Assembly: GCA_018222805.1 (NCBI GenBank)
Contig: JAAEZQ010000021.1
Span: 1-55,800 of the forward strand
From: Vibrionaceae bacterium
GTDB lineage: Bacteria; Pseudomonadota; Gammaproteobacteria; Enterobacterales; Vibrionaceae
DNA: 55,800 nucleotides
Direction of reading: 5' to 3'
Shown here piece by piece: positions 19,819 through 29,407 of the stretch. The stretch's first letter is position 1. Every line of letters starts with the position of its first letter. Below the pieces are notes generated by a model that did not search any database, was not told the DNA's origin, and was given only the letters and a program-made list of their open reading frames with translations. The translations under genes were made by a program, and so were the position numbers.

Positions 19819-20448
19819 TTAGTGATTCATCTCCGTTAACATGATCACTGCTTGAGTGCGATTCTTCACGCCCAACTTGCGGAAAATCGCCGTCATGTGC
19901 GCTTTGATGGTGGCTTCTGATACATTCAGCTCATAAGCGATTTGTTTGTTCAGTAAACCATCTGACAACATCCCCAACACTTTGTATTGCTGTGGTGTCA
20001 ACGTAGCAATCTTCTCTGCTAAATCACTGCATGCGGCGTTATTGGTGATCAGGCCTTCAGGGAAGTATGGGTCGCCGTTAAGCACCTGATTGATAGCATT
20101 AACGAGCTCACGCATATCACTTGATTTAGGAATGAAGCCGAAAGCACCGTGACTTTTTACCTGAGTTACGATAGCTGGCTCTTCACTGGCTGAAACGACG
20201 ACAACGGGTAAGTCAGGGTACTCGGCACGCAGATGAATCAGTCCTGACATACCATTTGCCCCAGGCATCTTGAGATCCAACAGCACTAAGTCTGGCTCTT
20301 CTTCCCTTTCCAATAACGCAAGCAAGGCATCGAGCGAGTCAGCTTCGAGAAGATTGGCACCACTCACCGCCATGTGTACCGATTGGAACAAAGCATTACG
20401 GAAGAGAGGGTGATCATCAGCGATAATGATGGTGTAGGTCGAATCCAT
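19819..20448 (-). CDS. crbR: LuxR-type response regulator CrbR
   Basis: CrbR is the response regulator that activates acs when phosphorylated by CrbS. It has 209 residues from the ATG at 20448; a GTG 12 nt upstream is an alternative, and neither has a strong ribosome site. The receiver domain has acidic residues D11/D12 and phospho-acceptor D58 (LVLLDLKMPG). The C-terminal LuxR/FixJ helix-turn-helix is LTPQQYKVLGMLSDGLLNKQ onward to the end. Identification as CrbR rests on domain type, its place beside cvrA and the symporter, and the nearby crbS. As I recall, V. cholerae crbS and crbR are far apart on the chromosome; here they are about 6 kb apart. Confidence 0.88.
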   Translation of the reverse strand: MDSTYTIIIADDHPLFRNALFQSVHMAVSGANLLEADSLDALLALLEREEEPDLVLLDLKMPGANGMSGLIHLRAEYPDLPVVVVSASEEPAIVTQVKSHGAFGFIPKSSDMRELVNAINQVLNGDPYFPEGLITNNAACSDLAEKIATLTPQQYKVLGMLSDGLLNKQIAYELNVSEATIKAHMTAIFRKLGVKNRTQAVIMLTEMNH

Positions 20449-20598
20449 GACGTTAAACACTTTTGACTATTTGGTTAAATTTATTATTGTCCAGCTTTGA
20501 GAGTGTGGACAATATTTATTCGCTAAAAGTCTGAACCAAATCGACTTTTATTAGAGAAAATGCATATAACCATCATTTTATTTGTTTATTTTGTGCAA

Positions 20599-20631
20599 TA
20601 AAAACGCCAGTAGAAAATTACTGGCGTTTGG
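20599..20631 (-). terminator. Terminator after dsbD
   Basis: The 9-bp stem ACGCCAGTA/TACTGGCGT has a 6-nt loop. The minus-strand side ends in a T-run. It lies 10 nt past the dsbD stop. Confidence 0.9.
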
Positions 20632-20641
20632 TTTTGTCTGA

Positions 20642-22447
20642 TCAGAACTGATTGATGTGTTCTAAGAAAGGCTCTGCCTGTATAAAACCGGTTAAACGAG
20701 CGTTTGAAACGTGCTCTCCTTTATCGTTCCAAAACTCGATCGTTGGCAAGCCAAGGACGTTCATATGCTTGAGTAACTCAATATCTTGAACCTGATTTTT
20801 TGTCACATCTGCTTGCAGTAGAACAAAATCTCGCAATTTTTCTTCGACTTTTGGTGCATGGAAGGTGTACTTCTCAAACTCTTTGCATGCCACACACCAG
20901 TCCGCATAAAAGTCGAGCATAACGGGTTTGCCTGCCGTTTTTGCTAGTGCAAGTTGTTCTTCTAACTCTGCTACATTCGCAATCCGAGTGAAACTGATGC
21001 TGGTTTGCTGTGCATGGGTTTCGTTGTTGCCAAACCAGTAGTTCAGCGCAGGCTGTGCGGAAGCAAATAATCCAAGCACGGCAATAATGCCAACAGCACT
21101 CTGTTTCCAGCCGCCAAACTCCAGACTATTTTTTACATGATATAGCCAGCCAAAAGCTGCCACACCAAGTGCAGACCAAAGTAACGTCGACCATATTTCA
21201 GGTAAGAGGCGTTCAAGCAGGAAGATAGGAGCTGCAAGCAGAATGAACCCGAACAGCGTTTTAACGCGACCCATCCAGTTACCCGCCTTAGGCAGGAGTT
21301 TATTGCCGAAGACCGCCACTAGAATCAGCGGGATCCCCATCCCCATGGCGAGTGCGTACAGAGCAACACCACCTGTTAGCAGGTCGCCGCTTTGCGCGAC
21401 GTAAAGCAGGGCACCGGAGAGCGGAGCTGTGGTGCACGGTGAGCATACCAAACCGGAAATGGCCCCCATTACAAACACGCCAGCACCGCTGCCACCTTGC
21501 TGTTTGTTACTTAGGTTATTTAGCCAAGTTTGCACACTGCTTGGCAGTTGCAGCGAATACAAGCCAAACATCGACATCGCTAACGCGATGAATAAGACAC
21601 TCAGACCAATGAGTACATAAGGGTGTTGCATTGCCGCTTGGAACTGCATACCAGCTGACGCAACGACCAGACCGAGTAGAGTATACGTCAGCGCCATACC
21701 TTGTACGTAAATAAACGAAAGGCCAAGTGCACGTCGTTGGCTTAGCTTCCCGCTACCAAGCACAATGCTGGTTAGGATCGGGTACATAGGCAGTACGCAG
21801 GGAGTAAAAGCAAGGCCTGCACCTAAGGCTAAGAACAGCAGTGGCGTCCACCAACTGTCAGCAAGGGTTGCAGCTAGGCTGTCTTGCTGTGTGGCTGTGG
21901 CTGTTACTTTGGGCGCAGATTGCGCGGTTGGTTTTTTGGTCGGCTCTTGAGGTGCTGTGGTTGCTGCACCACCTGTTGGTGACGCAAATACGTTGATTGG
22001 AATAACACGCGTTTCTGGTGGGTAACAGAACCCAGCTTTCGCACAGCCCTGATATTGAACGATGACACGAGCGCCTTCTTGCCAATCTGAAAGCGGTACA
22101 TTGACAAATAGCGGCATGGTGTAGATATGGACGTCACCAAAGAACTCATCGTTGTATGGTGTGCCTTGCTCCATGTCTAATTCGCCGAGAGTGACGTTCT
22201 CTCCGGATACTGACAGACGTTCTTGATACAGGTAGTAACCATCACGTACCTGCCAGTCGAGCATCAACTTGTTGTCTTGCTGATAGAAGTTAAACGGAAA
22301 AGCCTGATCGACGGGTACAAAGGTATCACCATTGCTACCGAAGTTGCTGTTCTGATTATTGTTAAACGGGTCTTTGTCAAACAGAGCAACAGACGGTGCA
22401 GAAAAGGTCATCAACCCTAAGAGTAATACGGAAAGTAATGCACGCAT
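20642..22447 (-). CDS. dsbD: Thiol:disulfide interchange protein DsbD
   Basis: DsbD passes electrons from cytoplasmic thioredoxin across the inner membrane to periplasmic DsbC, DsbE/CcmG and similar targets. From ATG 22447 (601 aa) a signal peptide is followed by the periplasmic alpha domain with the cysteine pair in [11 protein letters not shown]. The eight-span beta domain has cysteines in TPCVLPMYP and VCSPCTTAP. The C-terminal thioredoxin-like gamma domain has the active site WCVACKEFE. All six redox cysteines are present. The frame extends 15 codons upstream, but the signal peptide begins [11 protein letters not shown]. The next gene on this strand is dcuA upstream, as in E. coli, though cutA is missing between them. 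Confidence 0.96.
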   Translation of the reverse strand: MRALLSVLLLGLMTFSAPSVALFDKDPFNNNQNSNFGSNGDTFVPVDQAFPFNFYQQDNKLMLDWQVRDGYYLYQERLSVSGENVTLGELDMEQGTPYNDEFFGDVHIYTMPLFVNVPLSDWQEGARVIVQYQGCAKAGFCYPPETRVIPINVFASPTGGAATTAPQEPTKKPTAQSAPKVTATATQQDSLAATLADSWWTPLLFLALGAGLAFTPCVLPMYPILTSIVLGSGKLSQRRALGLSFIYVQGMALTYTLLGLVVASAGMQFQAAMQHPYVLIGLSVLFIALAMSMFGLYSLQLPSSVQTWLNNLSNKQQGGSGAGVFVMGAISGLVCSPCTTAPLSGALLYVAQSGDLLTGGVALYALAMGMGIPLILVAVFGNKLLPKAGNWMGRVKTLFGFILLAAPIFLLERLLPEIWSTLLWSALGVAAFGWLYHVKNSLEFGGWKQSAVGIIAVLGLFASAQPALNYWFGNNETHAQQTSISFTRIANVAELEEQLALAKTAGKPVMLDFYADWCVACKEFEKYTFHAPKVEEKLRDFVLLQADVTKNQVQDIELLKHMNVLGLPTIEFWNDKGEHVSNARLTGFIQAEPFLEHINQF

Positions 22448-22564
22448 AAAATGTTCAATTCGTCTTAGATAATTGTCGTAAGTGTAACTCAATCAGACCT
22501 GCTGACTAACCCATAAGTTTCATCAGAGCGAAGATTTGTTAATCAGAGCTTGGAGGAATGTACA

Positions 22565-22592
22565 AGAAAAAAGGGAGCCGAAGCTCCCCAAG
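22565..22592 (-). terminator. Terminator after dcuA
   Basis: On the minus strand a GGGAGC stem with a stable TTCG tetraloop is closed by GCTCCC and followed by six T residues. It lies 17 nt past the dcuA stop. Confidence 0.92.
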
Positions 22593-22608
22593 TAAGACTC
22601 TGTTTCTG

Positions 22609-23916
22609 CTAGATCAGCAGGCCGCCGAAGACGAAGCCTAGTGTTACCGCTGAAGCGATGGTTGCGACCCCCGGTAGGAAGAACGGGTGGTTGAACACGT
22701 ACTTACCAATACGTGTAGAGCCTGTATCGTCCATCTCAACCGCGGCAAGTAACGTTGGATAAGTTGGTAATACGAACAGTGCACTTACTGCCGCGAAAGA
22801 TGCAACAGCAGTCAGTGGGGCCACACCGATAGCCAATGCTGCAGGCATCAGTGCAACAGTCGTTGCACCTTGAGAGTAAAGCAGCATAGAGGCAAAGAAG
22901 AGTACCAGTGCAAGCATCCATGGGTAGTCTGCCAGTAGTGCACCAGCAACTTCCTTAATACCATCAACGTGTGAGTTCACGAATGTAGAGCCTAGCCATG
23001 CAACACCAAGTACACACACACATGCTGTCATACCAGAACGGAATGTTGCCGCCGCTGGGATTTTGCTCGCGTCGATCTTACAGCTCATTACGATGACTGC
23101 TGCAGCGGCTAGCATGACTGTCATGATCGCTTCGTTACGGCCTAGAGCAGGGTTCTCGATAAGACCTACAGAACCAGAGATTGCCGCTGCGTAGCAAACG
23201 ACGAATGCGATAGCGCCAAGGAAGATAAACGTTGCTTTCTTCGCTGTAGGTAGAATTTCGCGTTTTGCTTCAGTATTTAGTTTGATGAGGCCATTTTCCA
23301 AACGATGTTGATATTCAGGATCGTCTTTTAATTCACTACCCATGAAGTTCGCAATGAATGCACCGACCATACAAGCGATGAATGTGGTTGGGATACACAC
23401 AGCGAGTAGAGTGAGGTAATCGACGCCAAATGGAGCAAGCATGGCCGCGAAAGCGACCACAGCCGCAGAGATTGGAGACGCTGTGATGGCGATTTGCGAT
23501 GCGACAACGGCGATAGACAGAGGACGAGAAGGACGAACGCCCTGACCTTTAGCCACCTCTGCAATTACCGGCAGAGTAGAGAAAGCGGTGTGCCCAGTAC
23601 CTGCCATTAGTGTCATTAGGAATGTTACGATTGGCGCATAGAAGGTGATGCGCTCAGGGTGTTTACGCAAAAAGTTTTCGGCAACTTGCACCATCCAGTC
23701 TAGACCACCTGCGACTTGCATTGCTGCAATAGCGGTGATCACCGACATGATGATCAAAATCACATCCACCGGGATGTAAGCCTGGCTAGTAGGGACACCT
23801 AGGATTAACGATAATGCAATGACGCCAGCGCCACCAGCAAAACCGATGCCGATACCGCCGATTCTCGCTCCCAAATAGATAAAGAGCAGAACCACGAAGA
23901 GTTCGACCATGACCAT
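22609..23916 (-). CDS. dcuA: Anaerobic C4-dicarboxylate transporter DcuA
   Basis: DcuA exchanges or takes up fumarate, aspartate, malate and succinate across the inner membrane, mostly during anaerobic growth. The 435 residues form about 10-12 hydrophobic spans. The N-terminus MVMVELFVVLLFIYLGARIG and the following GIGIGFAGG stretch match E. coli DcuA better than DcuB. The ATG at 23916 has an AGAGG site 8 nt upstream. It lies downstream of aspA, as in E. coli, with a terminator between them, so it may be made both by read-through and from its own promoter. Confidence 0.94.
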   Translation of the reverse strand: MVMVELFVVLLFIYLGARIGGIGIGFAGGAGVIALSLILGVPTSQAYIPVDVILIIMSVITAIAAMQVAGGLDWMVQVAENFLRKHPERITFYAPIVTFLMTLMAGTGHTAFSTLPVIAEVAKGQGVRPSRPLSIAVVASQIAITASPISAAVVAFAAMLAPFGVDYLTLLAVCIPTTFIACMVGAFIANFMGSELKDDPEYQHRLENGLIKLNTEAKREILPTAKKATFIFLGAIAFVVCYAAAISGSVGLIENPALGRNEAIMTVMLAAAAVIVMSCKIDASKIPAAATFRSGMTACVCVLGVAWLGSTFVNSHVDGIKEVAGALLADYPWMLALVLFFASMLLYSQGATTVALMPAALAIGVAPLTAVASFAAVSALFVLPTYPTLLAAVEMDDTGSTRIGKYVFNHPFFLPGVATIASAVTLGFVFGGLLI

Positions 23917-24054
23917 TATAAATACCTCTTTAGTTTATATAGATTCTGATTTTTTGAACACTCAGGAACAGGAGTAAATGTTCAGAGAATCAGAGCCGAA
24001 GAGCTACGGTATTAAAAAGCTTATAAAAAATGTGGTTAACCGTATGAAAGCCTA

Positions 24055-24077
24055 AAAAGGGGCCTTACAGGCCCCTA
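24055..24077 (-). terminator. Terminator between aspA and dcuA
   Basis: The stem AGGGGCC/GGCCCCT has a short loop (TGTAA on the minus strand) and a T-run. It begins 12 nt past the aspA stop and may only partly stop transcription into dcuA. Confidence 0.88.
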
Positions 24078-24088
24078 TGGAAAATGAC

Positions 24089-25540
24089 TTACTCGTAGCG
24101 TTTCGCTTTGTAAGTTGGATGCATGAAGTTTTCAACGGATAAGATTTCGTCAAGTTCTTCTTCTGTCAACAGACCGCGCTCTAGCACGACTTCACGAACA
24201 CTTTTACCCGTTTCTGCACATATCTTACCGACAATGTCACCTTCATGGTGGCCGATGTATGGGTTCAGGTAGGTCACGATGCCAATGGAGTTGTAAACGT
24301 AATTCTCACAGATCTCTTTGTTCACTGTGATGCCATCGATACATTTATCGCGCAGATTGATGCATGCATTTTGTAAGAGTGAGATGGACTCAAACATGCT
24401 TTGTGCGATAACCGGTTCCATTACGTTTAGCTGTAGCTGGCCGCCTTCTGCAGCGAAAGAGACTGTGTTGTCGTTACCCAGTACTTTAAAACACACTTGG
24501 TTTACGACTTCAGGGATCACAGGGTTCACTTTCGCAGGCATGATAGATGAGCCGGCTTGCATTTCAGGAAGGTTAAGTTCATTCAGACCAGCACGTGGGC
24601 CTGAAGAAAGCAGACGCAGGTCGTTACAAATCTTAGACAGTTTCACTGCCAAGCGTTTTAGTGCACTGTGCGTCATCACGTAAGCACCACAGTCTGAAGT
24701 TGCTTCGATAAGGTCTTCCGCAGGAACCACGTCCAGACCTGTCACTTCAGCTAAGTGTTTTACCGACAGAGCTTGGTAACCAGTTGGCGTGTTCAGGCCC
24801 GTACCGATAGCGGTCGCGCCCAAGTTAATTTCTAGGAGTAGTTTTGACGTGTAGTCTAAAGCACGAATTTCTTCGTTTAATGTTACCGCCCAAGCGTGGA
24901 ACTCTTGACCAACCGTCATTGGCACTGCGTCTTGTAACTGAGTACGACCCATTTTAAGCACATCTTTGAACTCAATCGCTTTAAGTTCGAATGCGCCTTT
25001 TAGGTACTCAATCGCTTCCATCAGCTTGTGTACGCTGTTGTATACCGCAATGCGGAATCCGGTAGGGTAAGCACAGTTGGTAGACTGACTTTTGTTGACG
25101 TGATCATTCGGGTTGACGAATTGGTATTGGCCTTTCTCTTTGCCCATGATTTCAAGAGCAACGTTCGCGATCACTTCGTTGGTGTTCATGTTGACAGAAG
25201 TGCCCGCACCACCCTGGAATACGTCTGAAGGGAACTGATCCATACACTTGCCTGTTTCCAGGATCAAATCACATGCTTCGATGATGTAGTTAGCAACATC
25301 TTTTGGAATTGCACCAAGTTCTTTGTTTGCTAGCGCGGCGGCTTTCTTTGTCATCACCATACCACGTACGAATTCTGGTACGTCAGAGATGGTTACGTTA
25401 GAAATGTTGAAGTTTTCGATGGCACGTAGGGTGTGAATACCGTAGTACGCATCTGCAGGGACATGACGTTGACCTAATAGATCTTCTTCAATGCGAGTGG
25501 CTGAGTTAACGGCTTTTTGAGCATCAGATAGAGTAGCCAT
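24089..25540 (-). CDS. aspA: Aspartate ammonia-lyase
   Basis: AspA reversibly converts L-aspartate to fumarate and ammonia, supplying fumarate for anaerobic respiration. It has 483 residues. The superfamily signature [15 protein letters not shown] (starting near residue 333) has the aspartase-type alanine. The [14 protein letters not shown] and [11 protein letters not shown] blocks are complete. The start [12 protein letters not shown] carries an N-terminal extension of about 10 residues compared with E. coli. It is upstream of dcuA and divergent from fxsA. Confidence 0.97.
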   Translation of the reverse strand: MATLSDAQKAVNSATRIEEDLLGQRHVPADAYYGIHTLRAIENFNISNVTISDVPEFVRGMVMTKKAAALANKELGAIPKDVANYIIEACDLILETGKCMDQFPSDVFQGGAGTSVNMNTNEVIANVALEIMGKEKGQYQFVNPNDHVNKSQSTNCAYPTGFRIAVYNSVHKLMEAIEYLKGAFELKAIEFKDVLKMGRTQLQDAVPMTVGQEFHAWAVTLNEEIRALDYTSKLLLEINLGATAIGTGLNTPTGYQALSVKHLAEVTGLDVVPAEDLIEATSDCGAYVMTHSALKRLAVKLSKICNDLRLLSSGPRAGLNELNLPEMQAGSSIMPAKVNPVIPEVVNQVCFKVLGNDNTVSFAAEGGQLQLNVMEPVIAQSMFESISLLQNACINLRDKCIDGITVNKEICENYVYNSIGIVTYLNPYIGHHEGDIVGKICAETGKSVREVVLERGLLTEEELDEILSVENFMHPTYKAKRYE

Positions 25541-25914
25541 AACAGGATCCTTAGATAATAATTCTAATAATATGGTTGAGTATTAGCCTATTCTGCAATC
25601 TAGAATCCATTCATCAGAATTTTGGGCTGGAAAATCCGTCCTGACTTATGTCGCACATAATACTGCACTTAGCGCATAAAAATAGTAACTAGATCACCTT
25701 TTGGGTTTTTAATGCGTCAATAGTTTGCAAAGTATGAACAGGTCATTGCCTTACGTTTCAGGCTAGATTTTTTACTATTCATAGCTACTGATTATTACAG
25801 TTTATAGCGTGCCAACAGAAGGGCGTCATACAAGGGTGAACACGCTTTTTTACAACGATTCGTTTGAGCTTCGCTGGCTTTTGCCATTACACTGAATTAA
25901 ACAAAGGAGGGCGT
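25541..25914. promoter_or_regulatory. Divergent promoter region of aspA and fxsA
   Basis: This 374-nt gap has no convincing gene. CRP and FNR control would be expected for aspA, but the best match to a CRP half-site (TGTGC near 25672) has no good second half, and I see no clear FNR palindrome. The frame upstream of fxsA stays open to a TTG at 25864, which I regard as chance. Confidence 0.4.
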
Positions 25915-26427
25915 GTGTTTCCTATCTTATTATTGGCGTTTATTTTTGTTCCGATTATTGAAATCGGCTTGTTTAGTCAGGTGGGCGGATTTTTAGGTCT
26001 GTGGCCGACCATTGCTTTGGTGTTGATTACAGCCGTAGTTGGTGCGTCTTTGGTTCGTAGCCAAGGGATTCAAACTCTGATGTCTGTGCAGGGACGTCTT
26101 GAGCAAGGTGAAATTCCCGCTCAGCAGATTTTCGAAGGTGTCATGCTGGCGGTAGCGGGTGTGCTGCTACTCACTCCGGGCTTTATGACCGACGCGTTTG
26201 GTATGCTTGTGCTGTTACCTGCGCCTCGCGCTGCGATTGCAAAATACCTGATGAGTAAAATGGTCGTAAAAACGGTTCACAGTGGCGGTTTCCATGGGGG
26301 TTTTTCAAATCAGGATCCATTCCGTCGTGGTCCATTTGATTCTCACTCAGATAATGGGAACACCTTCGAAGGTGAATATGAGCGCAAAGACGATGATGAT
26401 CGTAATGACCGAAATAAACTCAACTGA
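25915..26427 (+). CDS. fxsA: FxsA family membrane protein
   Basis: FxsA is an inner-membrane protein named for relieving F-plasmid exclusion of phage T7 when overproduced; its normal role is unclear. I start it at GTG 25915 (170 aa, VFPILLLAFIF), behind a strong AAAGGAGG site, because the family begins there. Two to three hydrophobic spans lie at about 1-50 and 73-100. The tail from about residue 125 is glycine-rich and then highly charged (DDDDRNDRN) and probably cytoplasmic. It sits next to aspA, as in E. coli, and ends with its own terminator. Confidence 0.92.
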   Translation: MFPILLLAFIFVPIIEIGLFSQVGGFLGLWPTIALVLITAVVGASLVRSQGIQTLMSVQGRLEQGEIPAQQIFEGVMLAVAGVLLLTPGFMTDAFGMLVLLPAPRAAIAKYLMSKMVVKTVHSGGFHGGFSNQDPFRRGPFDSHSDNGNTFEGEYERKDDDDRNDRNKLN

Positions 26428-26453
26428 TCAATAATCAGTTTCGCGACAACTAG

Positions 26454-26477
26454 AGGGCGCATGCAGCGCCCTTTTTT
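26454..26477 (+). terminator. Terminator after fxsA
   Basis: The stem GGGCGC/GCGCCC has a 5-nt loop and six T residues. It lies between convergent fxsA and trmL, 28 nt past the fxsA stop. Confidence 0.9.
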
Positions 26478-26491
26478 GTCTCTTTAAGCTA

Positions 26492-26971
26492 TTATTGAGC
26501 GCCTTCAAAGCCCATCTGACGCCATGCTTCAAAAGCAATAATGGCGACGGCATTCGACAAGTTCAGACTTCGGGCATCTGGCATCATCGGAATACGAATT
26601 CGTTGTTCCATTGGTAAACTTTCTATTACTTCTGCAGGTAAGCCGCGCGTTTCCGGACCGAATAACAACACATCACCAGCTTGATATTGGGCATCCACAT
26701 GGTGACCTGTTGTCTTGGTGGTACAAGCAAACAGGCGGTAGTTACCTTGCTTTTCTTCTTCTAAATAATCCAAGAATGCCTGATAGTTTTTATGACGTGT
26801 CACGCGAGCCAAGTCATGGTAATCCAAGCCCGCTCGGCGCACTTTCTTTTCTTCCAAATCGAAGCCTAATGGTTCAATCAGATGAAGATTCGCACCACAG
26901 TTGGCACACAGTCGAATGATGTTGCCGGTATTGGGCGCAATTTCGGGTTCGTATAAAGCGATATCAAACAT
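26492..26971 (-). CDS. trmL: tRNA (cytidine/uridine-34-2'-O)-methyltransferase
   Basis: TrmL methylates the ribose of wobble nucleotide 34 in tRNA-Leu isoacceptors, using SAM. The 159 residues are the compact SPOUT (trefoil-knot) fold with no extra domain. The N-terminal [19 protein letters not shown], the central [11 protein letters not shown] and the C-terminal [16 protein letters not shown] match the three SPOUT motifs of this family. In E. coli trmL lies beside cysE; here it lies between fxsA and cpxA, more than 20 kb from cysE. The ribosome site is weak. Confidence 0.95.
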   Translation of the reverse strand: MFDIALYEPEIAPNTGNIIRLCANCGANLHLIEPLGFDLEEKKVRRAGLDYHDLARVTRHKNYQAFLDYLEEEKQGNYRLFACTTKTTGHHVDAQYQAGDVLLFGPETRGLPAEVIESLPMEQRIRIPMMPDARSLNLSNAVAIIAFEAWRQMGFEGAQ

Positions 26972-27084
26972 GGTAGAGAAATAGAGTTAGTCAAAAGTGA
27001 TAGGCAGTATATACCCAAATGACTTCAAGAGGCAGGATTCAAAGTGGTATCGGTTGGGTGGCCCAGTACAGATAAAGAAATAAA

Positions 27085-27110
27085 GAAACCCCTCTGCACG
27101 TGGAGGGGTT
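27085..27110 (-). terminator. Terminator after cpxA
   Basis: The 8-bp stem AACCCCTC/GAGGGGTT has an 8-nt loop, and a T-rich tail follows on the minus strand. It lies 20 nt past the cpxA stop. Confidence 0.88.
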
Positions 27111-27130
27111 ATCAGAGCCATCAGCCAATA

Positions 27131-28528
27131 TTATTTGCTTAAAGGCAACGTAATCGTCATGCGTAAGCCGCCCAGTGGGCTGCGACTGGCAACAATCGTC
27201 CCGCTGTGCTGACGGATGGCACTTTCGGTGATAGTCAGCCCTAATCCTGTTCCGCCAGAGTGGCGATCTCGAGCAGTGGACACTCGGTAGAATGGCCGGA
27301 AGATGGCTTCTAGTTCTGCATCAGGTACTCCTTCACCGTTATCATCTACGGTGATGCGCAGAGTGTTCCCTTGCGTTTCTGCGTTGATTTCAACTTGATC
27401 TTTCCCGTAGTAAATGGCGTTGCGAATGATGTTTTCTACCGCACTCATGAGCAGTTTCGGATTGCCTGAAATACTGCCTTTAGGCAGCGGCGAATAACGC
27501 AATTGTTTACCCATTTGCTCCGCTTCAAATTGAGTGTCTTTAATGATCTCTTCCCACAAACTTTGAATCGGTTGAGTTTCGCGTGTCATGTGGCTATTCG
27601 CCTGCATTCGAGAGAGCTCCAGCAACTCACTGATCATCTGCTCAAGTCTCTGAGCTTCAGTATCAATCCGAGTTAGCTCTGGGCTTTCGCCCTGTTTGCG
27701 CGTTGCTAACGCATTGGCCATTCGCAACCGAGTCAGTGGAGAACGCAGTTCATGAGAAATATCGGAGAGCAGACGTTGCTGACCGGATATCATCTGATTG
27801 ACTGCTTCTACCATTTGGTTGAAGCTGCTGCCTGCCTGACGGAACTCTGAAGTGCCTTTCTCTAGGTTAGGGTCAGTGACAAATTCCCCTTTGGCTACAC
27901 GCTGTGCGGCGGCTTCTAGTCGACGAGCAGGTTGACTCAATGCCCACGCGAGCCAGAGTAGCAAAGGTGTACTCGCTAGCATCACGGCAAGTAATAACTG
28001 AACCGGGTGATCAAAAAGTCTCAGTAGCAGTGGCGGCGGCTCATTCCACTTAAAACCGACATACATCAGAAGGTCAGAATCGGCCAATGTAATTGGTACT
28101 GGTCCTGCGATCATGTATCGGCCATAGAGCTTTTGTTTTGGTTGGTTATTGTCTTCGATGATGGAAACAAAGTTTTGCATGGCCCGCATCTGGAAGTTGT
28201 TGCGGTGGTCCGTGGTTAATATTTTGCCGTTATAGTCAGAAAAGAACATCCGTGGCCGTGGGTCGTTTTTATTTTGACGACGACCCTCGATACTAAACAG
28301 GATGCGGCCAAGGTCAGTTTCGTTACTGTATTGATTCTGAATGTCATCACGCACTTCTAGCATGCGCTGATACGGCGCACTGGGAATATCACGAGGTTTG
28401 CGTGGATCCAAATGCGGTAGCGATAGCACAGCGATTAACACCAACAGCATGGTGAACCAAAAGATGGCAAATATGCGTCCATATAAGCTGTTAATATTCG
28501 GCAGTCTGATGCGTGATAGTCGGCTCAT
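27131..28528 (-). CDS. cpxA: Envelope-stress sensor histidine kinase CpxA
   Basis: CpxA senses misfolded envelope proteins and phosphorylates CpxR. It has 465 residues. Membrane span 1 lies at about 14-34, the periplasmic sensor domain at about 35-165, and membrane span 2 at about 175-195. A HAMP domain runs from about 196 to 250. The HisKA domain has LSDISHELRSPLTRLRMA (phospho-acceptor histidine), and the HATPase has NIIRNAIYYG, DNGEGVP and GGTGLGLTI. Its start codon shares one base with the cpxR stop (TAATG), so the two are translationally coupled. Confidence 0.96.
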   Translation of the reverse strand: MSRLSRIRLPNINSLYGRIFAIFWFTMLLVLIAVLSLPHLDPRKPRDIPSAPYQRMLEVRDDIQNQYSNETDLGRILFSIEGRRQNKNDPRPRMFFSDYNGKILTTDHRNNFQMRAMQNFVSIIEDNNQPKQKLYGRYMIAGPVPITLADSDLLMYVGFKWNEPPPLLLRLFDHPVQLLLAVMLASTPLLLWLAWALSQPARRLEAAAQRVAKGEFVTDPNLEKGTSEFRQAGSSFNQMVEAVNQMISGQQRLLSDISHELRSPLTRLRMANALATRKQGESPELTRIDTEAQRLEQMISELLELSRMQANSHMTRETQPIQSLWEEIIKDTQFEAEQMGKQLRYSPLPKGSISGNPKLLMSAVENIIRNAIYYGKDQVEINAETQGNTLRITVDDNGEGVPDAELEAIFRPFYRVSTARDRHSGGTGLGLTITESAIRQHSGTIVASRSPLGGLRMTITLPLSK

Positions 28529-29217
28529 TAATCTTCCTCAAGCAACATATAGCCTCGGCCACGTAACGTTTTGATGCGTGGCTTGCCATTTCTTTGGTCG
28601 GGCAGTTTTTTGCGTAAGTTGGAGACATGCATATCAATCGCACGGTCAAAAGCAGCGAGTCGCTTGCCAAGTACATCTAAGCTCAAGGTTTCTTTCGTAA
28701 GTACTTGCCCAGGGTGTTGTACAAAGTGCGTGAGCAAGGCAAATTCTGTTGCAGTTAAATCTAGTAGTAGCTGATCGCAATAAGCTTCTTGCTTGCCCGG
28801 GTAGAGACGAAGCTCTTGGTATTCGATGCAGTCGCTGCTTTTGCTGTCTTTTAGTGTCGTACTCGTACGACGTAAAATAGCGCGAATGCGAGCCAGTAAT
28901 TCTCTATCACTAAAGGGTTTTGGTAAGTAATCGTCAGCTCCAAGTTCTAACCCAATCACTCGGTCTATTTCTTCGCCTTTGGCGGTCAGCATTAGTACGG
29001 GGGTTTCCCAGTTTTCACGCAAACGCTTTAAGGTCTCCATGCCGTTGAGCTTGGGCATCATGACATCGAGCAAAATCAAATCAATCTCACTCGTCACGGC
29101 AGCTAAGCCAGCTTCTCCGTCATTCGCTTCACTGACTTCAAAGCCTTCAAAACTGAGCACTTCTTTTAACAGGCTAGTTAGCTCTATATCGTCATCAATC
29201 AAAAGAATGTTTGCCAT
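28528..29217 (-). CDS. cpxR: Envelope-stress response regulator CpxR
   Basis: CpxR is the OmpR-class transcription factor of the Cpx envelope-stress response. It has 229 residues. The receiver has acidic residues D8-D10, phospho-acceptor D51 (LILLDVMMPK) and the conserved lysine in LPKPFSD. The C-terminal winged helix covers about 130-229 (LTATEFALLTHFVQHPGQVL and RGRGYML). It is divergent from cpxP. A perfect predicted CpxR box lies between the two, so autoregulation is likely. Confidence 0.97.
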   Translation of the reverse strand: MANILLIDDDIELTSLLKEVLSFEGFEVSEANDGEAGLAAVTSEIDLILLDVMMPKLNGMETLKRLRENWETPVLMLTAKGEEIDRVIGLELGADDYLPKPFSDRELLARIRAILRRTSTTLKDSKSSDCIEYQELRLYPGKQEAYCDQLLLDLTATEFALLTHFVQHPGQVLTKETLSLDVLGKRLAAFDRAIDMHVSNLRKKLPDQRNGKPRIKTLRGRGYMLLEED

Positions 29218-29294
29218 TTAAGGACCTACCATCAATTACCATTTGTTTAATACTACATTGGAATGAAGGGGGACGAAGAGTATAAAAATCACTC

Positions 29295-29309
29295 TTTACG
29301 AATCTTTAC
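29295..29309 (-). promoter_or_regulatory. CpxR box in the cpxR/cpxP divergent region
   Basis: Read on the minus strand this is GTAAAgattcGTAAA, a perfect match to the GTAAA-N5-GTAAA consensus for CpxR. It lies 99 nt before the cpxP start and 78 nt before the cpxR start. A further single TTTAC half-site lies at 29326-29330. Confidence 0.85.
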
Positions 29310-29407
29310 GCTTCCTATACGTCACTTTACCTAGCGCGTCCTATTCTACACTCAAGCGCTGTGAGAACAGCCCAGAAGAACCAATCAGATGTATGAGGAA
29401 TCAAATT

